Of a stretch of DNA of 64,000 bases, positions 12,529 to 24,373 are shown one piece after another. How positions within the stretch are numbered: position 1 is the first letter of the stretch; the number at the start of each line of letters is the position of its first letter. A program made the position numbers and the translations under genes. The notes beneath the pieces are model-generated. The model worked only from the letters and a program-made list of their open reading frames with translations, searched no databases and had not been told where the DNA came from. Origin of the DNA: Limonium bicolor (taxonomy: Eukaryota; Streptophyta; Magnoliopsida; Caryophyllales; Plumbaginaceae). The stretch covers positions 280,797,999 through 280,861,998 of the forward strand of contig CM041776.1 of the NCBI GenBank assembly GCA_023374045.1. Direction: 5' to 3'.

Positions 12529-15500
12529 TGTAACACCAACTACTAACAATACACTTAACAACACCTTGCAGCGGAAATCAACTCACAACATAACTTAACT
12601 CCTTGGTGTTACACGCCGTTACCACCTACGTGGCTAACAAGGCTAACATACATACATTGTACCGGTCTGATGGACTGAACTCCCGAGCAACTACACATAA
12701 TCCCGTTCCATGTCCAAATCATTATACACTTACATTACAGCTGTACCGAGTAATTACCAACTAACGCCGACACTTTCGGTCTTACTACACCTATAACATC
12801 CACAATTCTCATGACTACCACATACAAACACTACCCCGTCCTACTATCGAACGGCTTCCAGTTCCTTGTACCTGAAAAGTATGGGAGCCCCCAAAGGGGG
12901 TCAGCACCTTTGCTGGTATGGTAATCCCGCAGCCCGCATGCTACCGGGCCACGCACAACTATTTGCCGTCTTAGCATGCGGTTGATTTATTTCAAACATG
13001 CACAAACTCACATACATATCATGCTTAAAAGCAAACAATCATTAATAGGACACAAACACAAATTAACACACACACTCAATAACAGTACACTTCACTTTAT
13101 AACATACTCAACTTAATTTCTCTCCTCTGAGAGGATATAACTTTATTTAGGGAATGCCGGGGTAATATAAGCCCGAGCACAACATACATACATTTCCTTT
13201 ACTGAGTGGCGGCCTCATATAGGACCGATCACAACATACATAGTTTCCCCCTAACTCCAATAGTGATGAGGTAGGTAAGCCTTGGTTAAGCTTGTGGGTG
13301 GTTGTAATTCCAGGAGGAAGAACAACCGTAACATAACAAAGAGGGAGTCGAAGCGAACTTAGGCATCGACACCCTACCAACATTATACATAATTTCCCTC
13401 CTAGCCCGATGTGGAGGTCGGGTACGTAAGCTTTGGCTAAGCTAGTGGGAGGTCGAAATCCAATGAAGGAAAACAACCCTAACATACCAGGATGGGAGTT
13501 AATTCTCATATATGTATTAACTCCCAAACAACACGCGCGACCGGAACAACCGGATTCCTCTCCATACATAACATATACTTATTAGTTAGAGGTTCCCTTA
13601 TGGAACTTATCACATACACACTTCACATAGTGTTACTAACTCGGTTAGACACATAAGGGGTGTAATATCCCTTTTTAACAAACATGGATAACTGTATCCA
13701 GTAACAACAACAACATATCCAACAAGCCACATACATCACACATAATCACAACATACACTAACGCACTGATAGCCGTAGTTAGAACGTTCCCATGGGTTGG
13801 GACGTTTATCCCGAATACCGATCTCTTATGTGAACCTAAAGTCGGTTAACTATTATTTAACACATAACTAAGGTTAAGCGGTATCAGAATTAATTACGCC
13901 GCAATAATGAATTACTGTAAACTCATTTCATGCTTTATCTTGCAAGGTGGCAAACACACCGAAAAACACATTGGCATACAAGCCGGTGTAATCTGGTAGG
14001 ACACAGGTTGCAAGAAAACCATACCTTGGCCCTTGCTGCGTACGAGTCCCACCAAACGTAGTTCCTATACATGATTTATAATATCGGTTAATTAACTTAT
14101 TTAACTCCCACTTAGTTAATTACTCCACATATTTATGTCGTACACTTTCACACTTAAACTTACACTTGTTCACCCTCCTAATGTTCATTATAAGTCACCA
14201 AACATGTCCTAAATAATCTTATAACATCAACACCTACTCATCCCCATCATTAGACACCATTTAACAACATAAAAACAAGGTTTTAGGGTGGTTCGGGACT
14301 TGGTCCTCACCTTAGGTCCCGGACCAATTCACAACTCAACTCTCGGCTATTTTATAAGGGGTGGTCCGGGACTTCACACTTAACCTAAGTCCCGGACCAG
14401 AATGTGTGAAAAACTCTCGGCCTTTAAATTGCATATGGTCTGGGACTTGGGCATGGAGTTAGGTCCCGGACCAAACAAACAGAGCACTCTCGGGGGAAAT
14501 TTTAGGGGTGGTCCGGGACTTTGTCCATGGACTAGGTCCCGGACCCTGCTACAGATTATGCGAATTTGACAGTTTCTAAATCTGTTACAGCTCCATTCTT
14601 TCACCATTGATCTTCCAATCTTCACCAACTAAAATCCTCATGTTTTAGCACCTAATTACCCACCTAAACCACCATAAACCAAGCACCAAGTGCACTCTCA
14701 AACTTTAGTCAATTTCACTTAAAACTCACTTACATTTTCATAACTAGTTTCCTTGTTTTCCATACCTCTTGTAACAGATTTGGTAGTTTCTCTTACCATT
14801 CCAACAGTGCCATTCCCAGCACTTCATTTGACATTATATCTACTCCTTATACACACTTCTCCTTAGTTTGGTTTCCAAATCATTAACCACCCACTTGAAT
14901 CCCCTTAACACACCTAGCTTCTTCCTTTAATAAAAACACTCAAGCCCAAAATCTCCTAAACAAATTTTGACAGCACTTGGCTACTTTCTTAGCATTCTCA
15001 CCAAAATAAAATCAGCTCACAAACACTTCTTCTCCCCTGTTTGGTTTAAACATCAAAACCACATCAAATTCTCATTTATTCACCATCTAAACTAGCTTAG
15101 TTCCCAAGCTTATTTCTCACACTTAAACAACATTAAACATTCTCATTCCCACTCAATATTATTGTACCATGACTACACCAATTCAAGAGCATTAATCCAA
15201 CTCTAAAATCTGTTTCACAAGTCAATTGAAACTACCCCAAGGTAAGCTCATTACCTTGTTTGTTCTCGGTTTTCTTCCTCTCCTTCCTCTTTCTTTTGCT
15301 CCATCTTCCTTTACTTGTTTTCACAACATACAAGGGGTCTCGATTGCTATCTACAATCATTTTCCCCACACCACACACAACAATAAAATCAATTCAACTT
15401 TCCCCACAAAACTAACATTTTAAGAGTTAGTTTTTGGCTTTAACTTAGGTATTACCTTTGAATGTTCAAAAGGAGGGCTTGGCAATCAATTGGAGAAGTT

Positions 15501-16551
15501 TTCCAACACCCACAAAACATACGGTCTCGACTGAAATGAGGGGAAATTCCAACGTGAGGGAAAAATCTCACAAATGGCAAGAATGATCTTGAAATGATCT
15601 AAACACTTACTTATTAATACCTTAAGGCACTAAGGAAGAGAAGAAGGGTTGAAATCAACTCTTCACACTTCAAAAGCTCCAACGTCAATGGAGATGAAGA
15701 TGGAGGAATCGAAACTTTGTTGGGTGGAAATCGAAGCTCTCACCGAGAGGAGTTCAACGGTACAAATTTCTTGTGATTCGGTGGAGGAACGAGCAAGATA
15801 GAGTTGAAACAAGGAGAGGGTTTGGTGCTGTTGGTGTCGCACGTACAGAGGAAGAAGAAGAAGTTGCAAAGCTCTGGAGTAAATCGTGAATGAGGAATAG
15901 AAGGTGAGAGGTAAGTATTTTATTTTACTTTTTACTTTATACTATTTACTTTACTTATTTATTTATTTGTCTTGTTATTACTTAATAGCTAGCAAGCTAT
16001 TAATGGGTGTACACTTATTAATTAAAACCGGCCCACATTAAATAATAGCCCGGGTCGTTTTTCGTCTTTTACAGAAAACGCCCATTAATTTACCCGGTTT
16101 TAGTTCACTAATCGGGTCCGTTTTCTGGAATTTTCTCGTTTATTTAATTTTAATGGTTATTATACTCCCATTAATGTTTAATTATTGTTACATAATCAAC
16201 TATTATTTTTACGGGGTCATTTAACTGTTTAAAATCACGTTTCCGGATTTTCTCGAAAACGCGTTTTAGGACTCCGTTAGCGTTTTTACGCATGGTTTGA
16301 ATCCGTTTTCTTCCGGAATTTTCCCACATGTTATTAATGTGTAATTAAGGTATAAAAATACATTCATCACTCTAACGAAGGTTATGTACCTCCTAAAATA
16401 ATTAAATACGCGGTTTCACGTTTTGTGACTTTTACGAATTTTCTTATTCTTTTTGGTTTTTATTTCTTCACCAATAATCTTAAGGACTTAATTAGCCTTA
16501 GAAAATTATAATTACATAGTTAATTAACATATTAAGGTTTGGGGTATTTCA
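12529..16551 (-). repeat. LARD-1 5' LTR (right copy)
   Basis: Second LTR, near-identical to 3347-7378. It starts TGTAACACCAAC, missing two C relative to the left copy. The palindrome array is at 14290-14545. Scattered 1-4 bp indels (for example around 12597, 12776 and 15957) and a few substitutions separate the copies. Confidence 0.92.
14290..14545. repeat. Array of GGTCCGGGACTT palindromes, right LTR copy
   Basis: Same four-unit array as 5119-5374, with single changes such as GGTTCGGGAC in the first left arm. Confidence 0.9.
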
Positions 16552-16637
16552 AGAACAGTTTTGTTCTAGATCGAAACGTAATACATCAATACAGAAGCGG
16601 CTTACTTCGCTGTCAATCTTTTTGTTGTTTCTACACA
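16552..16637 (+). repeat. copia 3' LTR, right part
   Basis: Continuation of the LTR that begins at 3113, starting with the right target duplication AGAAC. It probably ends near TTTCTACA or TTTCTACACA at 16635/16637. The exact end and the copia target duplication could not be fixed, since the 5' LTR is absent. Confidence 0.6.
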
Positions 16638-16886
16638 TACAATGCTTCATATCTCATTATATAAATAAAGAAAAACAGAGACAATAACATAAAAGTAAGA
16701 TTTAAATGAATCTTGATCGATTAATAATGAGGTTCTTACATATAATAAATCTATTTAACTAAAATCAAGTATGTACAATGAATGAAATTAAATGGTAAAT
16801 CTACAACTTGTATAACTGGATAATTCATTCATACAGAATTATATTTTCGTGCTTATATATGGTATTATGGTGCTAGTTGGTGATTT
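16638..16886. other. AT-rich sequence downstream of PME
   Basis: About 250 bp with no recognised repeat or ORF. It probably contains the PME 3' untranslated region, which is transcribed leftward. No strong polyadenylation signal could be assigned. Confidence 0.4.
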
Positions 16887-19800
16887 TTAAGATCTGATCC
16901 ACCGATTTCCTTGAATTACACTAGTGCTCATAAACGGTGATGCTTGCTGGTTGCTAAGGCTCTGAGACCATGCCACCCTTTTGGACCTGTTAGCTCCTGG
17001 ACCAGAGCACATGTACTCACCATAATACACTGTACTGTTTTTATTGACAAACAAAGAATTAGTATCTATATATAGCAAAGCAAGTATGTTAATAAATAAC
17101 GGTCAATAAAATTTATATTAAAAAAGGACTTTTTTTTTTTGATCAGTGGGCTACATTAGTAGCATTACAAGAATAACCAGCAACGGTTTTTCAGCTAAGT
17201 GAACACTTAGCCAGCAGAACAAAAAGAAATGAAACAGAAAACCGTCCCTTGATATTGTTACTCTCCTACTCCTGGAAAAAAAAACTCTGTTAATTCTAAC
17301 AGATCCACTAATACTCATCCCAAACTGATTAAATAAATTGCACTATTACTAAGCATGCCAACGTTAATTGGTGATGGACTCCTGTATGTTGTCTGTAGCA
17401 TTAAGAGCCATTACGCCGAACAATTAGCAGCATCCCAGACTGATTCCATAGGTTGATTTGAGAATGAGCATTATGAGCATTTTGGGGTGGAAGGTTGTTG
17501 GTGATTGTACTTCCTGTCCCAGCAACCGCATCAGTAGCTCAAGATGCTTGGATGAGGAATGAGTTTAGATGTTTATTATAATAGAATGAGCCGATTCTGA
17601 GCAGCTTTTTAGGGGAGAGCAGTAGCAGGCATGTGGGCTGTGGTGAGGATAATAATTGTTTCACTGCTGGTGAAAGTTTCCCCCAGTATACAGACCATAT
17701 ATCAGAGGCAGCAAGGCTACAGGTACTCTTTCAGGTTATCAGTATGTAACCAGCAGTTCACCGCATTCTGTACCCGGCTTCCTTTCTTTCCCCAATCAAT
17801 GATTTGGATCTTCGTGGACAGTAACACCTCTTCCCAGTCAATTACTGCATTTTGGAAGATGATTCTGTTCCGGGCCGGCCATATTGCATATACACCGAAC
17901 ATAAACGTTGATTGCCAGTACACTCTTGATCTGGAATTTGGGGCGTGGCTGCACCAGTTCATTAAACAATCTTCTACTGCAACACTCATCGCAACTGTCC
18001 CTACACCCCACCACTGTAGTACTTTGGCCCAGAACTGCAGCACAACTGGGCACTCAAGAAACAGATGTTTAGCACTTTCAACAGCGGATTTACAAATGGC
18101 GCATCTCATATCAGATATGGTGACAAGATTCAGACCAAAAAGTCTCTCTCTTATCGCTAATCTGTTTTGCAGCAGAAACCATGTCAGCAGTTCTATACGT
18201 GGGGGAGCTGCTCTACTCCAAAACGTTTTATGCCAAGATACTGTAGTACCGTGTTCCTTCCGCATTACGTGCAAATAGAACTCACCAGTAGAGTACTTAC
18301 CTTGCTTACCAGCAGCCCAGGTCAGATAGTCCTCACCAGTACTCATCCGGCAATCGCTGCTATCAATCAGCTCCATCATATTTTGCATCTCTTCCATTTC
18401 GTACGTGAATAGCTCCCTCCTCCAGCGTAAGTTCCATTCCCATTCTATCCCCATCCATGTACCTACCTCCTGCACAGTGGCAGTCTTACAATCGCTGACG
18501 GAAAAGAGTCTAGGGAATTTCTGTTTGAGAGTGTTACAGTCAGCCCACGGATCTAGCCAGAAGCGCACAGATTCACCATTCCTTATTACCCATCTCAAGT
18601 TATCAACTAGGACATTTTGAATCGCCGGCTTCCAAACTTTGACCGAAACAATAGTCTTCCAAGTACCGTTTCTGTTCCCCTTTTCCCACTCTTCGTCATA
18701 CAGCGGTATACATATATCTTTTCCGTATACAGACGCTACCACCCTTTTCCACAGCCGGTTATCTTCCTTCATGTATTTCCACCACCATCGAAACATTAAT
18801 GCAGCGTTTTTCGTCTCGAAGTCACATATTCCCAATCCCCCAAACTCCTTGGGTTTGTTGAGTGTATCCCATCTCATCAGTGCAAGACCTTTGTTAGCTC
18901 CAGAACTCCACAGGAACCGCCTTTGTATGGCGTTTATTTTTTCCACCACTTTCTTTGGCATCCTGAATAGACTCATATAATACACTGGAATGGAGCTCAA
19001 CACCGTTCGCACTAGTACTAGCCTACCTGCCCTGGACAGCGAAGATGATTTCCAGCAGCTAAGTTTCTTCTCTATTCTACTAACAACCGGCTGCCATGTA
19101 TCACACCTGCGAGGATTCGCACCCAGTGGTAGTCCCAGATAAGTGCATGGGAGTTCTCCAACTTGACACCCAAGAATCGTACTGATTAGAGCCTTTTCCC
19201 CTTCATCGGTATTCACCCCGTATGCCACAGATTTAGCCCAGTTAACCTCCAGTCCCGACATATACTCAAACAGCGCTACAATCCATTTAACCTTTTGAAT
19301 TTCCTCCTCGGAAACTTCACTGAAAATGATGGTATCATCTGCAAATTGCATATGAGACACCCGTACTTCATCCTTGCCTACTACAATGCCTCTCCTAGTA
19401 TTAAAAAAGGACTTTGTAAGGGAAAGATGTACATATGAAATTAATATACACACCTTCGGGTTTTGGGTTTATTCCAATCATCCCAACCTTGAGGCAGAAC
19501 TGCACTAGACATATATGTGTGCGCAAAAACAACTCTCGAGTAAGGACCCCATGGCCTACCGAGGACACAACTCTTCACTCCTGTGATCTTACATCCTAGG
19601 AAGTAAAATCCACCTTTGTCATTTGGTGACTCTCTCTTTTGAGCTGTGATAGCAGCATCTCCTTGTGACAAGGAACGAATATGGCAATTCTGAGAAAGAA
19701 AAGTAATAGGGTTTGTCAATTAATTAATATTTTCCATGAAAATAATACTATTATATATACATATAAAGATGAATAAGGAGGACATTATGTTCTGTATTGT

Positions 19801-20533
19801 ATATATACCTTGAAAATGGAGGCAGCAGTGCCAAAAATGAAGTCAACTTCACCTTCTATATAACAATTGCTGTAGAATTGTCTTCCCACTTCAACCAATA
19901 ATGTGTCCTGATAGGAGAGCATTTTGCACGCGTAGAACGAAGCCATGTCACCTTTTACTCTCAATGTCACCGCCTTGTCACCTCTACCATGCGTATTCTG
20001 CACACACAAAACCATATTCCATCGTCACAATCATGCATGCATCTTCTTAATAATCATGGGTTATATTCACACTACTAATCATACATACATAATACACATA
20101 TCGTGGACAACAAATTAATTAAAGGTACCTGAAAGGTGAGGTAGCGACCAACGAAGTTATCCGCAAGAACAGTGAAGGTCGAAGATTGATGGATATCGCC
20201 ATGATCACTCCAAGTTATAACAGTGGTTTCAGCACTCTTCCCGGTGAGAATGATGTGAGGCTTATCTGCCGGGATAACCACTTTCTCCTTATACGTTCCG
20301 GGCATGACCCGAATCAGTACGGAATCCTTGTTGCCGCTTGGAACGGAATCAATGGCAGCTTGAATCGTCCTGTACTTTCCCGAAGACTGGTCGACTGTGA
20401 TCCTCCTTTTCCATGTCAAATGCTGCAGATTATCAGCACCGGAGGTGGGTAGAATCATGGTTGTGATCAGCAGAAGTACTACCATAGCAGTAGTCATGAT
20501 CCTGACGCAGAATAAATCATAGATTGCCACCAT
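16887..20533 (-). CDS. Pectin methylesterase (pectinesterase), four exons
   Basis: De-esterifies cell-wall homogalacturonan, releasing methanol; secreted to the apoplast. Exons: 20533-20129, 19997-19809, 19689-19454, 17034-16887. All three introns are GT-AG with phase-consistent joins and predict 325 residues, the size of a pectinesterase without an N-terminal inhibitor (PRO) domain. A hydrophobic leader (MVVLLLITTMILPTSGA, residues 17-33) looks like a signal peptide. Catalytic features: GTYKEKV in exon 1; YQDTL with Gln165-Asp166; VDFIFG with Asp187 (nucleophile by family analogy); LGRPWGPYS with Arg243; and a C-terminal YYGEYMCSGPGA followed by RVAWSQSL. No stop or frameshift was seen. An alternative start is Met13, directly before the hydrophobic run. 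Intron 3 (17035-19453) is enlarged by a LINE. Probably functional, but splicing across the LINE must be confirmed. Confidence 0.93.
17116..19415 (-). mobile_element. 5'-truncated L1-type LINE inside PME intron 3
   Basis: Flanked by a 17-bp target duplication (TATTAAAAAAGGACTTT) at 17116-17132 and 19399-19415. The element body is 17133-19398. Its 3' end is at the left, marked by a T run (A tail on the minus strand), so it lies in the same orientation as the PME gene. The 5' end is truncated within the reverse transcriptase domain, typical of target-primed reverse transcription. Without it the intron would be about 140 bp. Confidence 0.93.
17717..19398 (-). CDS. LINE ORF2 fragment: RT C-terminal half and zf-RVT domain
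   Basis: An uninterrupted reading frame of about 560 codons from the truncated LINE. It begins just before the RT catalytic motif (MQFADDT, with the two Asp), continues through the RT thumb (YLGLPLGANPR, then LSRAGRLVLVRTVLSS and PVYYMSLFRMPK) and ends in the plant LINE zf-RVT module (CAICKSAVESAKHLFLEC). The endonuclease and RT fingers/palm N-terminus are missing, so it cannot retrotranspose. The frame runs open into host intron DNA to 19453, but those codons are not LINE-derived. The lack of stops suggests a young insertion. The 577 bp before it (17140-17716) is LINE 3' untranslated sequence. Confidence 0.9.
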
Positions 20534-21329
20534 TTCTATTTCGTATTCGATTGAGAATGCTGAGAACGCGAGTTAATTGCTAGCAGAGGAACTGTATGTA
20601 CTGTAGAATTAATGTGTGAATGGACCGCTGTTTGTAATTAATTAAAGGATCTTGGGAATGGTGAGGAACAAAGATATGCAATGGATGTGTATATATAATA
20701 TATAATGAGAGCTAGGGTAGATAGAGTGGTGTTGAAGGTGGCGATAGAAATATGGTCGTACATGTGTAACGTTTTCCTCAAGGTTTCGGCGTGCATTGTA
20801 GCGGCGGACATAAAAAATAGTACTAAGGAGTTGCTGAGGTGCAGTGTACAGCTCCTTGACGCTCTCTGCAAATGTACGTTACTCGGAGGAACGGAGCGTA
20901 TTAGCTAGCTATCTAGCATTGCAACTCTCGTGAACAAGACAAGGTGATCGATCGATGGTATACTAGCTAGAAGAAGCATAGATTAACTTACTGTGTACAG
21001 ACTCATAACTCATTTATTGTTGTTTAGTTGTCTCAAATTCATCGCTTTATATATATACTTACAATAAAAGCATTTTGGTCTTATTTTTGTTTTCTGGGTG
21101 GAAGTCGCAAGGGCTTGTACGTTGTAACGTTCACTTTTGTAGTACATTAATTAGCAAATGTTATGCTCTTGAAATAAATGCTTCAGCGCCTGGGAATCAT
21201 GTTTCACTACTTTCATGGTTAATTCATTCTCTCTTCGATATGGTCACTTGCTCTTTTATATGTGCAAATAGGAAAATTGATATACTAAAAATTAAATAAA
21301 TTAATCTAGAAAATACAAATCAACCTCTC
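20534..21329 (-). promoter_or_regulatory. PME upstream region
   Basis: Non-repetitive sequence upstream of the PME start. An extended TATATA run at about 20689-20705, 155-170 bp from the ATG, is a plausible TATA box for leftward transcription. Nothing else could be assigned in the ~600 bp beyond; the short ORFs there show no family features. Confidence 0.4.
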
Positions 21330-22842
21330 TGTCGGGTTGCGAAAATCCCGGTCGCAATAGTATAACAAATAGAAGCAACTGGGTATCAATCCACGGGACT
21401 TGAAGAAATAAGCCTAATCCTAAGAAAACTGGAAATTCAGGGGGTTGTAAATTGTTTTTGTGATTGAATTTAATAAATGCAAATCAAAATTTAAATGAAC
21501 AATTATTGAAAGTAAATGATAAGTTTGATAAAACGAATGGAACTCCGGGTTTGGGTTGTTCTTTACTGGATAAATCTAGCAATACCTACAGTTTTATTAT
21601 GAGAAAAGGATTGGCCAATTTTTAAACTCTCTTCGATCCTAAATCCTAGTTAAAAAGAGCTCACCTATCAGAACATGCCAGTTCTAATCTAAAAACAGAC
21701 AAAACACATACATGTGGATTCAGTGCGAAGAATTATTAGCATTTGCAGGGAAAAATTATCTATCCGACTAGTTTTTCCACAAATCTTCAGATTAATTCGA
21801 ACTTCTTGTTAATCACCTGATCTGATTATAACGAGATTAGCAAAAAAACTCTATAAACTCGCGAAATTAATATAGAAGATGAATGATTGACATTAATCTA
21901 GAAACAATCCAAAAAGATCTCATATTCAAATTGCAGAAACTCTAGCTAATTCGTATCCATTATGAACAACCCTCCCCCAGAGCAATCCTTACTAGCCAGA
22001 CATATCAACAAAACAAGTAAATACAATGGGAAGATAATTCATTAAGAGAAAGAAATAAACTCCCGATTCCACTTGCTATCCAGATTCGAAGACGTGTTGA
22101 TGCGAGGTTGAAGAAGAACGTGGACTCACTTCTGACGATTCTCCTCGACTGCAATGATAATTAGTGTGATGAAATGAAAGATGATGGTGCTGATGGTGAA
22201 GAATTTGAGAGCTTCGGTTGTCGATGAAGAGCGTCGTTTATCAGAAGAATGGTGTACCCCCTTTTTGCTTACTGATTAGGTTACTTATAACCTTCTCTCC
22301 CCTTCTTTTCTTCAAAACGGAGCACTTTCTGCTGCAAAATACACCGCGTCCGAACATTGGTCTGAACATCAATGTTCGGACACCTTGTTTTGGAGCACGA
22401 ATCTGGCTTCTTTTGCAAAAGTCTCGAGTTGTGTCCGAACTTCAATGTTCGGACACAAGCTCGGACATATGGTCGTGGAGCGGGGTTTCGACTTCTTTGT
22501 TGCAAGTCTTGAACTGTGTCCGAACTTCGACGTTCGGACACAAGTTCGGACACTTCCTCAGGAAGAGCACTTGATGTTCGGACACAAGCTCGGACATACC
22601 TTCAAAACCTTCTAAAATCTTCAATCTGACTCCGATTTGATCCCCGTTTGTTGCATCATCACCCTCATGAGCTAATCTACTGCTTTCTTGGCTTTTCTCT
22701 GCATTTGACATACAAAAAGGTATCAATTCTTATCGAACAAGAAGCCAAAGGAAAATATAAGATAAGTGTGGAATTTGATCAATGCAAGTATGAAAATTAA
22801 GCATTTAAGACCACTAAAACCATTCATATTTCACACTTATCA
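21330..22842 (-). repeat. LTR of Athila-like element (about 1.5 kb)
   Basis: On the plus strand it starts TGTCGGGTTGCG and ends ACACTTATCA. It is followed at once by the complement of a purine tract (AAGTGTGAGGAGGTT), which fixes its right edge. It carries a GTCCGAAC palindrome array. The left edge is inferred only from the TG start. Confidence 0.65.
22348..22597. repeat. Array of GTCCGAAC palindromes in Athila-like LTR
   Basis: Three to four units of GTCCGAACTT or GTCCGAACAT with arms TGTTCGGACAC and AGCTCGGACA, spaced by sequence with CTCGAG and TCTTGAAC. Nearly the same units as in gypsy family A (2327-2655), although the LTRs are otherwise unrelated. Confidence 0.85.
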
Positions 22843-24373
22843 AACCTCCTCACACTTAACCTTTGCTTGTCCTCAAGCAAAACAGAAGTAAGCTATCTCA
22901 AAATGCCTTAGTACCAAATCTCGGGATTGAACAACATAAAAAGGGAATTAAGCCATAATAACAACCCAAGAATCACTTTGCTCTTAACTGTACATTTCTT
23001 AAACAGTGAAACAAGCTTTTAGACAAAAATTATGAAGAAGTCAAATCATAAAGTCAAAACATAGATTAACTCGGAACCTTCCAACCGTTTCTCTTCTCAA
23101 ACCCATGGATGACAAGGGGTGTGAAGTACTGCCATATTCCATAGTACCTTTCAACACCATGCACTCATGATCTAATTAAGGAATTTACAATAAACATAAA
23201 GCTTTGAAGAGCTTCCTCTTTTTTTCCTTGCACAAATATTAAATTGTTCGCAAAATTAATTCATCCCCCTAGAATTTTCTCTCCATCCTTGTAATAGTGT
23301 TGGGTCTTTTATCCCAGATCAGATGATTTTAGGTAAATGGGTGATGAAGCACCCCAAGGACTTAATAACCGGATGGAAGAGGACTATTTTGGTTCAGAAA
23401 ATTATTAGATCAGAGGTGTACCTTGCCTCATCCTTTCATTCCAAACATTATCATCATTCCCAAGGCTCCAAGTTAAACCAGTTCTGACTCCATAATCAGC
23501 TTGTCCACAGAGTTTTAATAAAATTAAGCAATTTTTAAAACATGAGAACACACAGCTTTGAGCAAACCAATCCTTAAAGTCATCACTAGGCTCGATTCCA
23601 CAAAAGAAATTCACTCGAGTATTCAACACGTAAAAGCACTCCAAGGAACTTACTCTCATATAGCACAAGAACAATAAAAAACTAATGCGGGATGCAAAAT
23701 AAATAGCTGGCACATTTAGAAAGATCTCCCCTTCCTCACACTTAAGGAGGAGCAATGTCCTCATTACTCACAAAATTAACACAAGAAAAAGATCTTGCAA
23801 AATGTGTCAGACACACAAGGGTGGCATTATGTATTCAATAGAGATGTAACAAGTTAAAGCAGGGACTGAACACAAGCTAAAAAGAAAGAGAACTAAAACT
23901 CCCCTGATTTTTTATTGAGGAAGAGGTTCTTCCTCACACTTAATTCCTTGGCAGGGGGAGAAGTTTTCCTCACACTTGCACCCAAGCAAGTGTCCAGTCC
24001 TGGAGACAGAATAAGCATTAGAGTATCACCAAACATGCACACAAATAAAACCATGAAAATATGCGTGAAGCATTGCATTAGTTAAGATTAGTACACACTT
24101 CAATTGTAAATGGATAATGAGAGGAATAAAAAGAAAGACAATTCAAATAAAAGTACAAACTAAAAAGAAAGAGACATTAAAAATAACAACTAAAATAAGA
24201 ACAAATCCAGAAAGAAAGTCAAAAGGAAAAGAACAAAATTAATTATCACTGTGGTGGGGGGTAAAACGTCTTCCACTGCTGGAACTGTGCGAGTAAGGCT
24301 CCATAATCCTCCTGAGAGCGACGAGCCTGCTGCTAGAGGATATCCACCTCCTCCTGAGAGAGCAAGCCTAGTC
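22843..24373 (-). other. 3' non-coding region of Athila-like element with repeated purine tracts
   Basis: About 1.5 kb between the LTR and the ORF stop. The complement of AAGTGTGAGGA occurs four times (about 22846, 23734, 23932, 23968). The first is followed by TTTGCTTGTCCTCAAGCAAA (22862-22881), an imperfect palindrome commonly seen near the 3' end of Athila-type elements. Short ORFs here (23405-23764 and 23893-24078) look random. Confidence 0.6.

Larger units (their letters stand above)
3347..16551 (-). mobile_element. LARD-1: large non-coding LTR retrotransposon (13.2 kb)
   Basis: Complete element on the minus strand. Two near-identical ~4-kb LTRs (3347-7378 and 12529-16551) bound a 5.15-kb internal region. 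The target duplication AGAAC is exact (3342-3346 and 16552-16556). A primer-binding site for initiator methionine tRNA lies next to the right LTR and a polypurine tract next to the left LTR. No gag or pol similarity is visible in any frame, which fits LARDs (large retrotransposon derivatives) that rely on enzymes from autonomous relatives. The LTRs differ mainly by a few substitutions and 1-4 bp indels, suggesting a recent insertion. The AlkB gypsy element at 48172-58987 is a plausible relative, as it shares LTR ends, a palindromic motif and a duplicated polypurine tract. Confidence 0.92.

Noticed and set aside
17631..18278. 215-codon plus-strand ORF
   Set aside because: It is antisense to the LINE ORF2 fragment, which has clear RT and zinc-finger motifs on the minus strand.
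20186..20452. 88-codon plus-strand ORF
   Set aside because: Antisense shadow of PME exon 1, whose minus-strand frame has family motifs and splice sites.
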